NCBI GenBank assembly: GCA_900758375.1
Contig: CAAERJ010000064.1
Location: 1 to 39,982 of the forward strand
DNA length: 39,982 nt
Direction of reading: 5' to 3'
Source: an uncultured Collinsella sp.
GTDB taxonomy: Bacteria > Actinomycetota > Coriobacteriia > Coriobacteriales > Coriobacteriaceae
How positions within the stretch are numbered: the stretch's first letter is position 1; every line of letters begins with the position of its first letter. The position numbers and the translations under genes were made by a program. Below are positions 10,832-18,680 of the stretch, piece by piece. Under the pieces are notes generated by a model. The model ran no database searches and was not told where the DNA came from. It saw only the letters and a program-made list of their open reading frames with translations.

Positions 10832-11332
10832 ATGGCAAAGGCTGTTAAGACGCCAAAAACCAATGCGATGCGCGAGCTGGAAAGCGCCGGCATCTCCTAT
10901 GTTCTCCATACGTACGAAGACGATGGCGATGAATCGTCAGGTCTGGGCGTCGCGATTTCCGAGCAGCTTGGCGAGGAGCCCGGTCAGGGATTTAAGACCC
11001 TGGTCTGCACGACGCCGTCCAACGACCATGTCGTGTGCTGCATTCCTGTTGCCGACGAGCTCGACCTCAAGGCCGCCGCGCGTGCCGCAGGCGAAAAGTC
11101 ACTGACCATGATGCATGTCAAAGATTTGCTTGCCGCGACGGGGTATGTCCGCGGCGGTTGCAGCCCGGTCGGTATGAAAAAGCGCTTCCGGACGCTGATC
11201 GATGAGACATGCGTCCTTTGGGATACCATTTTTATCTCGGGTGGCAAGCGCGGCTATCAGCTTGAGCTTGCTCCCGATGACTTAGTTGCATTTTGCGGGG
11301 CGACGGTTGCCCCGATCACGAGAGAGGACTGA
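10832..11332 (+). CDS. YbaK/EbsC-family Cys-tRNA(Pro)/aminoacyl-tRNA deacylase
   Basis: A 166-residue single-domain protein of the YbaK/ProX trans-editing family, which hydrolyses mischarged tRNA, typically Cys-tRNA(Pro). The conserved FKTLV lysine motif (catalytic Lys in relatives) is near residue 50, followed by the GYVRGGCSPVG signature around 110-120. The start is ATG 10832, preceded by GGGAAAGGA; the longer frame upstream runs into the promoter. The stop is 3 nt before murJ, so the two are co-translated. The tRNA specificity is not deducible from sequence. Confidence 0.9.
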   Translation: MAKAVKTPKTNAMRELESAGISYVLHTYEDDGDESSGLGVAISEQLGEEPGQGFKTLVCTTPSNDHVVCCIPVADELDLKAAARAAGEKSLTMMHVKDLLAATGYVRGGCSPVGMKKRFRTLIDETCVLWDTIFISGGKRGYQLELAPDDLVAFCGATVAPITRED

Positions 11333-11335
11333 GCG

Positions 11336-13639
11336 ATGCCGCAGGAAGAATCAAAGCGCGGAGCTCACTTTGCAAAAGGGACGGCTCCTCAGGCGCCCGC
11401 GCCCGAGGCCGCTTCGTTCGATAACGAGATTCGAAACGCCTGGTCCGCTGCCGCTGACCCGGGCGAGACGGCCGTGTACTTGCGTGCCGCCGGTGCCGGC
11501 ACGGCGCTTCCCCGTACGGTTCTTTCTTCAGCTCGTCCCGATGAGACGGCTGTCTTTTTGGCCGCCGCTCAATCGAGCGCCAGCGTGACGCCGGTCGCCT
11601 CCGAGGCTCCTCGTGTGCCGCGTCCCGATGAGACGGCGGTGTTTTTGATGGCAGCCCAGGGAAAGAGCGTGCCGCAGAGCGCTCCTGTCGCTCGTTCCGC
11701 CAAGCCCGCGGCTCATGATGATGGCGAACCGCTTCTTTCGGATGACGAATGGTCGCCGCTTGGTTCGACCGATCCCGTCGAGGGCGTGGCCATCGACGGT
11801 GATGACGACTGGGACCCTCTGTCGTTTTCTGCCCGAACCGTCGCCGCCAAAGAAGTTGACACGGTGTTTGGCGACCATGCCATATTCGATGATGATGCCG
11901 TATCCGGAAACAACATGCCGAACAGCGATGACGTCGCACCTGCTGATGACGCCGTTTTGGTTGACGATCCCTTTGCGATGACCGGCTCCTTTGCCGTCGT
12001 GGACGATTTACTGCAACAAGATGAGGTTCATGAGGACTCTCAGGACGACGTAGACGATATGGGTTCGTCGGACTACTCCACGGTTGGTCGTTCTGCTGGC
12101 CTCATGACCGTGCTGACCATCGTGTCGCGCGTCACCGGGTTTATCCGCACGTGGGCCATGGCGGCCGCCATCGGCATGTCGCTGCTCTCGTCCTCCTATC
12201 AGGTTGCCAACAACCTGCCCAACATGCTTTACGAACTCGTGATGGGCGGCATGCTCGTTACGGCGTTTTTGCCGGTGTATATGGGCGTGAGGCGCGAGCA
12301 GGGCCGCGAGGCATCGAACGAGTATGTCGGTAACTTGCTCGGTATTCTGCTTCTGCTACTGGGCGGTATCTCGCTGCTGGGCACCGTGTTTGCTCCCGGC
12401 TTTATTTGGACGCAGTCGTTCCTTTCGGGCGATGGCGGCAGCATGGATATCGCTGCGTTCATGTTCCGCTTTTTTGCTATCCAAATTCTGTTTTATGGCT
12501 TGGGTTCGGTGTTCTCGGGCGTTCTCAACGCACACCGCGACTACTTCTGGTCGACGTTTGCCCCGGTTCTCAACAATGTCATCGTCATCGCCAGCTTTAT
12601 GGGTTTTGCTCCCGTGTCTGCACAATTTGGCGGGCAGGCCGGTATTATCTTGATCGCAGCTGGTACGACCCTCGGCGTCTTTGTCCAGATGGCCTGCCAG
12701 ATTCCCGCGCTTGGCAAGCATGGCGTGCATCCTCATATCCATATCGACTTTAAGGACCCCGCACTGCGACAGACGATCGCGCTTGGTATCCCGACGCTGC
12801 TCGCCACGGTGTGCATGTTTGTCTCGACCTCTATTACTAATGCCGCCGCGCTTGTGGTGCAGCCCGAGACCGGCCCTTCCGTTATCGCATATGCGCGCCT
12901 GTGGTACACATTGCCCTATGCGCTGATCGCCGCCTCGCTTTCGACGGCACTCTATACCGAACTCTCTCACGATGCGCAGGAGAAGGATTACGACAGCGTC
13001 CGCACGGGCATTTCGCGCGGTGTCGCCCAGATGCTCTTCTTCCTGATTCCGTTTGCGATGTATCTGATCGTCTTCGCCCGTCCGCTCAACATGATCTACT
13101 GCGCCGGCAAGTTCGATGAATCCGGTGTGGCGCTGGTGTCGGAGTTCCTTATCTATCTGGCACTTTCCCTGCCGCTCTACGGCGTGGTCGTGCTGATGCA
13201 GAAGAGCTTCTCGGCCCTGCTCGATATGAAACCTTATAGCCGCTATTGCCTGTACTCCGCTATCGGTCAGGCCGGTTCGGTGCTGCTGTTTGGCGTGGTG
13301 CTGGGCTACGGTATGCCGGCAATTGCGCTTTCGTACGTCGTTGACTACGTGGTCTTGGTCGGATGCTCACTGTGGTGGCTGCGCCGTCGTCTGCATGGAC
13401 TTCAGGTCAAGTCTATCCTGCACGGCGGTTTCTTCGGCCTACTGTTCGGTGGCCTGGGCGCCGCCGCGGGCGCCGGCGTCATGTGGGCACTTGAGCACTT
13501 TGTCGGAGCGCTTGGCAGCTCGATCCTCATTACCCTGGGCTACGTTTGTGTTGCAGGCGTCGTCTCGCTCGCTGTAACTTTTGGCCTTGCCTTCGTCTTT
13601 AAGATGCCCGAGGTCTCGGCTCTGCTTCGTCGCAAGTAG
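11336..13639 (+). CDS. murJ: MurJ lipid II flippase with a long acidic N-terminal extension
   Basis: The MurJ/MviN core (about residue 248 to 760, starting at STVGRSAGLMTVLTIVSRVTG) has the hydrophobic multi-span pattern of the MOP-family flippase that moves lipid II across the membrane. Ahead of it is a roughly 245-residue soluble, Pro/Ala- then Asp-rich segment that ordinary MurJ lacks. It contains three related units, DPGETAVYLRAA (Thr45), RPDETAVFLAAAQ (Thr71) and RPDETAVFLMAAQ (Thr100), plus a weaker EVDTVFGD (Thr176). These look like FHA-binding phosphothreonine sites (inference). Mycobacterial MviN is known to be controlled through a phosphorylated extension bound by FhaA, but at the other end of the protein. 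The start is ATG 11336 with GAGAGGA upstream. Confidence 0.92.
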   Translation: MPQEESKRGAHFAKGTAPQAPAPEAASFDNEIRNAWSAAADPGETAVYLRAAGAGTALPRTVLSSARPDETAVFLAAAQSSASVTPVASEAPRVPRPDETAVFLMAAQGKSVPQSAPVARSAKPAAHDDGEPLLSDDEWSPLGSTDPVEGVAIDGDDDWDPLSFSARTVAAKEVDTVFGDHAIFDDDAVSGNNMPNSDDVAPADDAVLVDDPFAMTGSFAVVDDLLQQDEVHEDSQDDVDDMGSSDYSTVGRSAGLMTVLTIVSRVTGFIRTWAMAAAIGMSLLSSSYQVANNLPNMLYELVMGGMLVTAFLPVYMGVRREQGREASNEYVGNLLGILLLLLGGISLLGTVFAPGFIWTQSFLSGDGGSMDIAAFMFRFFAIQILFYGLGSVFSGVLNAHRDYFWSTFAPVLNNVIVIASFMGFAPVSAQFGGQAGIILIAAGTTLGVFVQMACQIPALGKHGVHPHIHIDFKDPALRQTIALGIPTLLATVCMFVSTSITNAAALVVQPETGPSVIAYARLWYTLPYALIAASLSTALYTELSHDAQEKDYDSVRTGISRGVAQMLFFLIPFAMYLIVFARPLNMIYCAGKFDESGVALVSEFLIYLALSLPLYGVVVLMQKSFSALLDMKPYSRYCLYSAIGQAGSVLLFGVVLGYGMPAIALSYVVDYVVLVGCSLWWLRRRLHGLQVKSILHGGFFGLLFGGLGAAAGAGVMWALEHFVGALGSSILITLGYVCVAGVVSLAVTFGLAFVFKMPEVSALLRRK

Positions 13640-15586
13640 GTGCGCGTGGCAGGTCACGACAACATTCCAACACTTGCCGAGCAGGTTTCGCGCGTTCCCA
13701 CGCAACCCGGCTGCTACCTTTGGAAAGATGCCAAGGGCGATGTCATCTATGTGGGCAAGGCGAAAAACTTGCGTGCCCGTATGCGTCAATACGTGACGCT
13801 GCAGGACGAGCGTCAAAAGATCCCGCTCATGATGCAGCTGGTGGCGAGCTTCGACTATATCGTGGTGGAGACCGAGCACGAGGCATTGGTGCTCGAGCGC
13901 AATCTGATCGGCCAGTACCATCCGTACTTCAACGTCGACCTTAAGGACGATAAGAGCTATCCCTTTATCGCCATTACCAAGAGCGACTTGTTTCCGGCTA
14001 TTAAATACACGCGAGAGCGTCATAAACCGGGAACGCGCTATTTTGGCCCCTATACCGATAGCCGTGCGGCGCGTGAGACCATCGATACGCTACGCAAGGT
14101 TATTCCTATTTGCTCGGCATCCTGTGCGGAATGGCGCCGCTGCCGCCGCATCGTCGAATCTCATAAGGGCGAAGAAGACATCGTCAATATGATTTGCGCG
14201 CAAAACGGGCGTTCCTGCTTTGACTACCATGTCGGGCGCGGGCCGGGCGCATGTGTCGGCGCGATTTCCCCTGCCGACTATGCCAAGAACGTCAAGCGTG
14301 TCGAACGTTTCTTGTCGGGCCATCGCAAGGATGTCGTCGACGAGCTTACGTCCGAGATGACGGAGGCAGCCGAGACACTCGATTTTGAGCGTGCGGCGCG
14401 CGTCAAGCGTCGTCTGGAAGTCATTAGGGGCTTGGACGATCGCCAACAGGTCGTTTTTCCATCAAGCGTCGATATCGACGTCATCGGCTTCTATCGCGAA
14501 GAGACTATCTCTGCCGCCTGTGTCTTTGTCGTTCGCGAGGGCCGAACGGTTCGAACTTGTGAGTTTATCCTCGATAAAGGCCTGGATGTCGACGAGGAAG
14601 AGCTTCAATCGGGCTTTCTTAAGCGCTATTACGACGAGACGGCTGATATTCCAGCCGAGATCAATCTCTCTGTCGAGCTTGAGGATGCCGAAGCATTGGG
14701 GGAGTGGCTTGCGGCCAAGCGCGAACGCTCTTGCCATCTCCATAGGCCGCAGCGCGGCGAAAAGCACCGCCTGCTCGATATGGCTTCCAAAAATGCGCGC
14801 CATGCCCTCATGCGCTACATGATGCGCACGGGGTATGCTGACGATCGCACCAATCAGGCGCTCCTGGAGCTCGAAAGTGCGCTGGCGCTGCCTGCGCCGC
14901 CGTTGCGCATCGAGTGCTTCGATATCTCGACGTTGCACGGCACCTTTACCGTCGCTTCGATGGTGGTATTTACCAACGGCCGTGCCGACAAGGGCCAGTA
15001 TCGTCGCTTTAAAATTCAGGCCGAATTGGACGAGGCGAACGACTTCGTATCGATGTCCGAGGTTCTGGGGCGTCGCTATGCTCCCGAGCGCATGGCGGAC
15101 GAGCGCTTTGGCTCGCGCCCCGATTTGCTCGTTGTCGATGGCGGCAAGCCGCAATTGACCGCTGCAATTAAGCAACTTGAGGCGCTCGGCCTCGATATAC
15201 CAGTCTGTGGCTTGGCAAAGGCCGATGAGGAGGTTTTCGTGCCGTGGGACGAGACTCCCGTCGTGCTACCGACCGGCTCCGCTTCGCTTTATCTGATCAA
15301 GCAGGTTCGCGATGAATCCCACCGATTTGCGATTACGTTCCACCGCGAGTTGCGCGATAAGGCTATGACGGTTTCGGTGCTTGACGACGTTCCGGGCGTG
15401 GGGCCCACCAGAAAACGTGCCATAATGCGCCATTTTGGCTCGATGAAGCGTTTGCGCGCGGCAAGCGAGCAGGAGATTGCAGAAGTTCGAGGCGTTCCGG
15501 CCGATGTCGCCAAAGCGGTCCACGAGGCACTTGTTGCATGGAATGCCGAGCGCGCCCAAGCATCGGCCAACCGTTCCGAAAGCTAA
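13640..15586 (+). CDS. uvrC: Excinuclease ABC subunit C
   Basis: Dual-incision nuclease of nucleotide excision repair. The 648-residue protein carries an N-terminal GIY-YIG nuclease (QPGCYLWKD ... VIYVGKAKNLRARMRQY, residues 22-51), a UVR domain for UvrB binding (about 238-272), the RNase H-like second nuclease and a C-terminal HhH region (VPGVGPTRKRAIMRHFG). The cysteine region at 158-205 is unusual: Cys193 and Cys205 match two of the four ligands of the UvrC iron-sulfur cluster, one expected Cys is Gly201, and an inserted stretch supplies Cys158, 162, 168 and 186. The start is GTG 13640 or, because AAGTAGG fits better, GTG 13646. It directly follows the murJ stop. Confidence 0.96.
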   Translation: MRVAGHDNIPTLAEQVSRVPTQPGCYLWKDAKGDVIYVGKAKNLRARMRQYVTLQDERQKIPLMMQLVASFDYIVVETEHEALVLERNLIGQYHPYFNVDLKDDKSYPFIAITKSDLFPAIKYTRERHKPGTRYFGPYTDSRAARETIDTLRKVIPICSASCAEWRRCRRIVESHKGEEDIVNMICAQNGRSCFDYHVGRGPGACVGAISPADYAKNVKRVERFLSGHRKDVVDELTSEMTEAAETLDFERAARVKRRLEVIRGLDDRQQVVFPSSVDIDVIGFYREETISAACVFVVREGRTVRTCEFILDKGLDVDEEELQSGFLKRYYDETADIPAEINLSVELEDAEALGEWLAAKRERSCHLHRPQRGEKHRLLDMASKNARHALMRYMMRTGYADDRTNQALLELESALALPAPPLRIECFDISTLHGTFTVASMVVFTNGRADKGQYRRFKIQAELDEANDFVSMSEVLGRRYAPERMADERFGSRPDLLVVDGGKPQLTAAIKQLEALGLDIPVCGLAKADEEVFVPWDETPVVLPTGSASLYLIKQVRDESHRFAITFHRELRDKAMTVSVLDDVPGVGPTRKRAIMRHFGSMKRLRAASEQEIAEVRGVPADVAKAVHEALVAWNAERAQASANRSES

Positions 15587-15611
15587 ACGCGCTTCTAAAC
15601 AACTGATATAC

Positions 15612-15640
15612 ATGATTGGCCGATTTTCAATCATTTATTT
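15612..15640 (+). terminator. Weak terminator-like stem after uvrC
   Basis: ATGATTG (15612-15618) pairs with CAATCAT (15628-15634) around a 9-nt loop and is followed by TTATTT. The stem is A/T-rich and short, so it is at best a weak terminator for uvrC. Confidence 0.35.
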
Positions 15641-15710
15641 CGCGGCGATTACCTGTCGATTTCGAGTTTTATTAACGCTAAAACGTTTGACTAGCCATGG
15701 TGAATAACCC

Positions 15711-15719
15711 TGCTATCCT
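15711..15719 (+). promoter_or_regulatory. Extended -10 promoter candidate for the nan cassette
   Basis: TGCTATCCT is an extended -10 (TG-N-TATCCT). TTGACT at 15687-15692 is 21 nt upstream, too far for a normal -35, but extended -10 promoters tolerate that. A second possibility is TTGTCA (15777-15782) with TAGTAA (15800-15805) at 17-nt spacing, which would overlap the palindrome. Confidence 0.4.
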
Positions 15720-15792
15720 GCGGGTTGACGAAGACTGATATCTCACCTCGTCGATACATACTGTCTGGCGAATCGTTTGTCAATGAATTCGG

Positions 15793-15815
15793 TGAACGGT
15801 AGTAAATACCGTTCA
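15793..15815. promoter_or_regulatory. Perfect 9-bp palindrome, candidate nan operator
   Basis: TGAACGGTA (15793-15801) and TACCGTTCA (15807-15815) are perfect inverted repeats around GTAAA. Size, A/T-rich centre and position between promoter candidates and the first gene fit a dimeric repressor site. No regulator gene is in the window, so the cognate protein would be encoded elsewhere. Confidence 0.6.
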
Positions 15816-15898
15816 AGCGTATGTATGTATCGGTCGCCGAGCGCGGCACCTCAGTTGGGTTCATCGGTAGGTAAGGTATATATCGTCCGCAAGTTGCG

Positions 15899-15922
15899 CG
15901 GGAGCAAGTCTAGGTGCTCCCG
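15899..15922 (+). other. Stem-loop in the nan leader
   Basis: CGGGAGCA (15899-15906) and TGCTCCCG (15915-15922) form a perfect 8-bp stem with an 8-nt loop, ending 29 nt before the start codon and just ahead of the TAGGAGAA ribosome site. There is no T-tract, so RNA stabilisation or translational control is more likely than termination. Confidence 0.5.
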
Positions 15923-15951
15923 GGTAAGATTCTCTATTGATAGGAGAAGAC

Positions 15952-17565
15952 ATGGCCATCATCAACAAGGGTATGTCCAGGCGTTCGTTCCTCGGCCTCA
16001 CCGGCAGCGTCGCTGCTGTCGCAGGGCTTGGTCTCACCGGCTGCGGTGGCAGCTCTAGCGACGAGGGTTCCGCTTCCGGTTCCACCGATTCCGCCAACCG
16101 TGGCGGCGGCGTGATCACCGCTGGTTCCGCTTACGCTCCGTCCAGCTTCGACCCCGCCAGCACCGGCTCCGCTGTGGGCCTGGGTGCTAACTGGCACGTC
16201 GTCGAGGGCCTCTACGGCATCGATTACCACGACTACAGCACCTTCAACGAGCTCGCCACCGACGATCCCAAGTCCGTGGACGACACTACCTTCGAGGTCA
16301 CCATCCGTAAGGGTGCCAAGTTCTCCGATGGTACCGAGGTCACTGCTGACGACGTTGTTGCCTCCTACACCGCTTGCGCTGCTTCCGCTACCTATGCTCC
16401 GTTCTTCCAGCCCTTCGAGTCCATCGAGGCCAAGGACGCCAGCACCGTAACGGTCAAGACCAAGGTCCCCAACTTCTCCCTGCTCAAGGATCGTCTGGCC
16501 ATCATCCGCGTTACCCCGGCTACCCAGTCCGAGGAGGATCGCGCCAAGCAGCCGATCGGTTCGGGCCCCTGGATGTACGACTCTATCTCCGATACCGAGA
16601 TCACCCTGGTTCCCAACCCCGAGTACAACGGTGAGTATGCTGCCGAGGATAAGAAGATCCAGTACAGCATCCTGACCGACCCCACCGCTCGCGTTACCGC
16701 TCAGCAGGAGGGCTCCACGCTCGTTATGGAGCTCGTCACCGCTGACGCCGTCGACCAGCTCGAGAGCGCCGGCTGCAAGATCGATAACGTCCAGGGCTTC
16801 GGCACCCGCTTCATCATGTTCAACGTCGCCAAGGAGCCTTGGAACAACGTCAAGGTCCGTCAGGCCGTCATGTACGCGCTCGACACCGAGAAGATGATCA
16901 CCAACACCTTCGCCGGCCTTGCCACCGCTGCCAGCTGCTACCTGCCCAAGAGCTTCACCAACTATCATGAGGCTTCCACGGTGTACAAGACTGACGCCAA
17001 GAAGGCCAAGAAGCTCATTGAGGAGTCTGGCATCACCCCGGGCGCCATCACCCTGCGCACTACCGACAACGAGCAGATCAAGGGCATGGCCGCTCAGGTC
17101 AAGAACGACCTCGACGCTCTCGGCTTCGATGTGACCATCCAGACCGATACCTCGCCGGCCACCTACGCTGCCATCGACGGCGGCGAGGCCTACGATATCC
17201 TCCTTGCCCCTGGCGATCCGTCCTGCTTCGGCGCTGACCCCGACCTGCTGCTCAACTGGTGGTACGGCGACAACGTCTGGATGCAGACCCGTTGCCCGTG
17301 GAAGGAGTCCGCTGAGTGGGAGAAGCTCCACGGTCTCATGGACGAGGCTCTTGCCGCCGAGGGCGACGAGCAGCAGAAGAAGTGGAACGAGTGCTTCGAC
17401 ATCATCGCCGACAACGCTGTTCTGTACCCCGTTGTCCACGTCAAGACCGTCTCCGCTTCCTGGGACGATCCGTCCACCGCGCCCAACGGCGAGGCCCTCG
17501 ATGGCTTCAAGGGCATCGGCACGACGAGCATGTCCTTCAGGGGCGTCGCGACCGTCAAGGCCTAA
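15952..17565 (+). CDS. Substrate-binding lipoprotein of the putative sialic acid ABC importer
   Basis: A 537-residue extracytoplasmic solute-binding protein of the peptide/nickel class (SBP_bac_5). The N-terminus has a twin-arginine motif SRRSFLG (residues 9-15) followed by a hydrophobic stretch and an LTGC lipobox with Cys31, so it is likely a Tat-exported lipoprotein. A Gly/Ser-rich linker precedes the folded domain. The start is ATG 15952, with TAGGAGAA a few bases upstream. Codon choice is strongly biased (GCC, CTC, AAG, GTC), suggesting high expression. Family members bind peptides, nickel, opines or sugars. The adjacent nanA, nanK and nanE homologues make sialic acid the best guess, as in the SatA-type systems. 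Specificity is inferred. Confidence 0.8.
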   Translation: MAIINKGMSRRSFLGLTGSVAAVAGLGLTGCGGSSSDEGSASGSTDSANRGGGVITAGSAYAPSSFDPASTGSAVGLGANWHVVEGLYGIDYHDYSTFNELATDDPKSVDDTTFEVTIRKGAKFSDGTEVTADDVVASYTACAASATYAPFFQPFESIEAKDASTVTVKTKVPNFSLLKDRLAIIRVTPATQSEEDRAKQPIGSGPWMYDSISDTEITLVPNPEYNGEYAAEDKKIQYSILTDPTARVTAQQEGSTLVMELVTADAVDQLESAGCKIDNVQGFGTRFIMFNVAKEPWNNVKVRQAVMYALDTEKMITNTFAGLATAASCYLPKSFTNYHEASTVYKTDAKKAKKLIEESGITPGAITLRTTDNEQIKGMAAQVKNDLDALGFDVTIQTDTSPATYAAIDGGEAYDILLAPGDPSCFGADPDLLLNWWYGDNVWMQTRCPWKESAEWEKLHGLMDEALAAEGDEQQKKWNECFDIIADNAVLYPVVHVKTVSASWDDPSTAPNGEALDGFKGIGTTSMSFRGVATVKA

Positions 17566-17625
17566 GACTCGCTTGAGTCATATGTAGGGCGTCGGTCGTA
17601 AGGCAACGTCCTCATAGTTGAAACA

Positions 17626-17659
17626 AAGACCCGGGCGGCCTCGATGTCGCTCGGGTCTT
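17626..17659 (+). other. Intercistronic stem-loop between binding protein and permease
   Basis: AAGACCCG (17626-17633) and CGGGTCTT (17652-17659) form a perfect 8-bp stem with an 18-nt loop. No T-run follows, so it may protect the 3' end of the binding-protein mRNA or reduce read-through, giving the usual excess of binding protein over permease. Confidence 0.5.
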
Positions 17660-17720
17660 GTAATGAGTATCCATACTCATATACCAGTTGGTCCTACCGA
17701 CAAAAGAAAGGGGAGAGAAC

Positions 17721-18677
17721 GTGAACAACTTTCTACGTTTGATTGGAAGGCGTCTCGTGGCGCTGCCGATCATGGCATTGGGCGTCACCGTCCTGGTGTT
17801 CTTCCTTATGTCGTTCTCCAAGACCGACCCCGCCTATACGGCGTTGGGTGACGGTGCCTCGCCCGAGGCGGTTGCCGAGTACCATGAGAAGTATGGTCTG
17901 GACGACCCCTGGCCCGTGCGCTACGTGCGCTACATGGGCGATCTGATCCATGGTGACATGGGCACCTATGGTGCTGCTCGCAACTCCGTTGCCAAGCGCA
18001 TTTCCACGGCCCTGCCCGTCACGATGCAGCTGACCTTCATCGGTCTTGCCATCGGCGCGGTCGTCTCGTTTTTGCTCGGCGTCATCGCGGCACTGTATCG
18101 CGATAAATGGCCGGACCAAGTGATCCGCGTCTTCTCCATCGCCGGCTTGGCAACCCCGTCGTTCTGGCTTGCCGTTCTGTTGATTCTGCTGTTCTCTTCC
18201 TACCTTAAGGTGCTTCCGGCGTCCGGTGCTCTACCTCACTTCACCACCAACCCGGCTGGCTATCTGGGACGTATGATCATGCCCGCTATCGCTCTGGCAT
18301 TCCCGCTGACAGGTCAGATGACTCGTATCGTGCGTACGGCCATGGTCGAGGAGCTCGATAAGGACTATGTCCGTATGGCTCGCGGCGCCGGCGTTCCCGA
18401 GAAGGTCGTCGTCGGCATCAACGTCTTGCGCAACGCGCTGATCACCCCGGTCACCACCCTCGGTCTTAAGATCGGTTACCTTATGGGCGGTGCTGTCGTC
18501 ATCGAGGTCATCTTCAACCTCCCCGGCATGGGTACTGCGATCCTGCAGGGCGTTCAGGGCAACGAGGCGAACCTGGTTCAGGGCGTCGTCATCGTCGTTG
18601 CTCTTGCCTTCATCATCATCAACATCGTGGTTGACATGCTCTACCTGCTCATCAACCCGCGCATCAGGACGGTGTAG
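17721..18677 (+). CDS. ABC importer permease, DppB type (putative sialic acid)
   Basis: A 318-residue inner-membrane permease of the DppB/OppB family: a first membrane segment near residues 10-33, a soluble loop, then about five more segments. The EAA cytoplasmic loop, which docks on the ATPase, reads DKDYVRMARGAGVP (about 215-228), with IEVIFNLPGMG following. The start is GTG 17721 with AAAGGGGAGAG upstream; an in-frame upstream extension starts in the wrong place relative to that site. It ends 3 nt before the permease-ATPase fusion. Partner of the preceding lipoprotein. Confidence 0.85.
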   Translation: MNNFLRLIGRRLVALPIMALGVTVLVFFLMSFSKTDPAYTALGDGASPEAVAEYHEKYGLDDPWPVRYVRYMGDLIHGDMGTYGAARNSVAKRISTALPVTMQLTFIGLAIGAVVSFLLGVIAALYRDKWPDQVIRVFSIAGLATPSFWLAVLLILLFSSYLKVLPASGALPHFTTNPAGYLGRMIMPAIALAFPLTGQMTRIVRTAMVEELDKDYVRMARGAGVPEKVVVGINVLRNALITPVTTLGLKIGYLMGGAVVIEVIFNLPGMGTAILQGVQGNEANLVQGVVIVVALAFIIINIVVDMLYLLINPRIRTV

Positions 18678-18680
18678 ATT

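Larger units (their letters stand above)
15587..15951 (+). other. Long leader region of the nan cassette
   Basis: This 365-base gene-free stretch is A/T-richer than the flanking genes. In order it holds a weak uvrC terminator-like stem (15612-15640), an AACG-N6-CGTT motif (15674-15687), an extended -10 (15711-15719), a TTGTCA/TAGTAA pair (15777-15805), a 9-bp palindrome (15793-15815) and an 8-bp stem-loop (15899-15922) just before the ribosome site. I see no credible ORF and no known riboswitch class. Confidence 0.7.

Noticed and set aside
15720..15950. A known riboswitch in the nan leader
   Set aside because: I could not match any conserved riboswitch core. The visible structures are one palindrome better explained as a protein site and one simple stem-loop.
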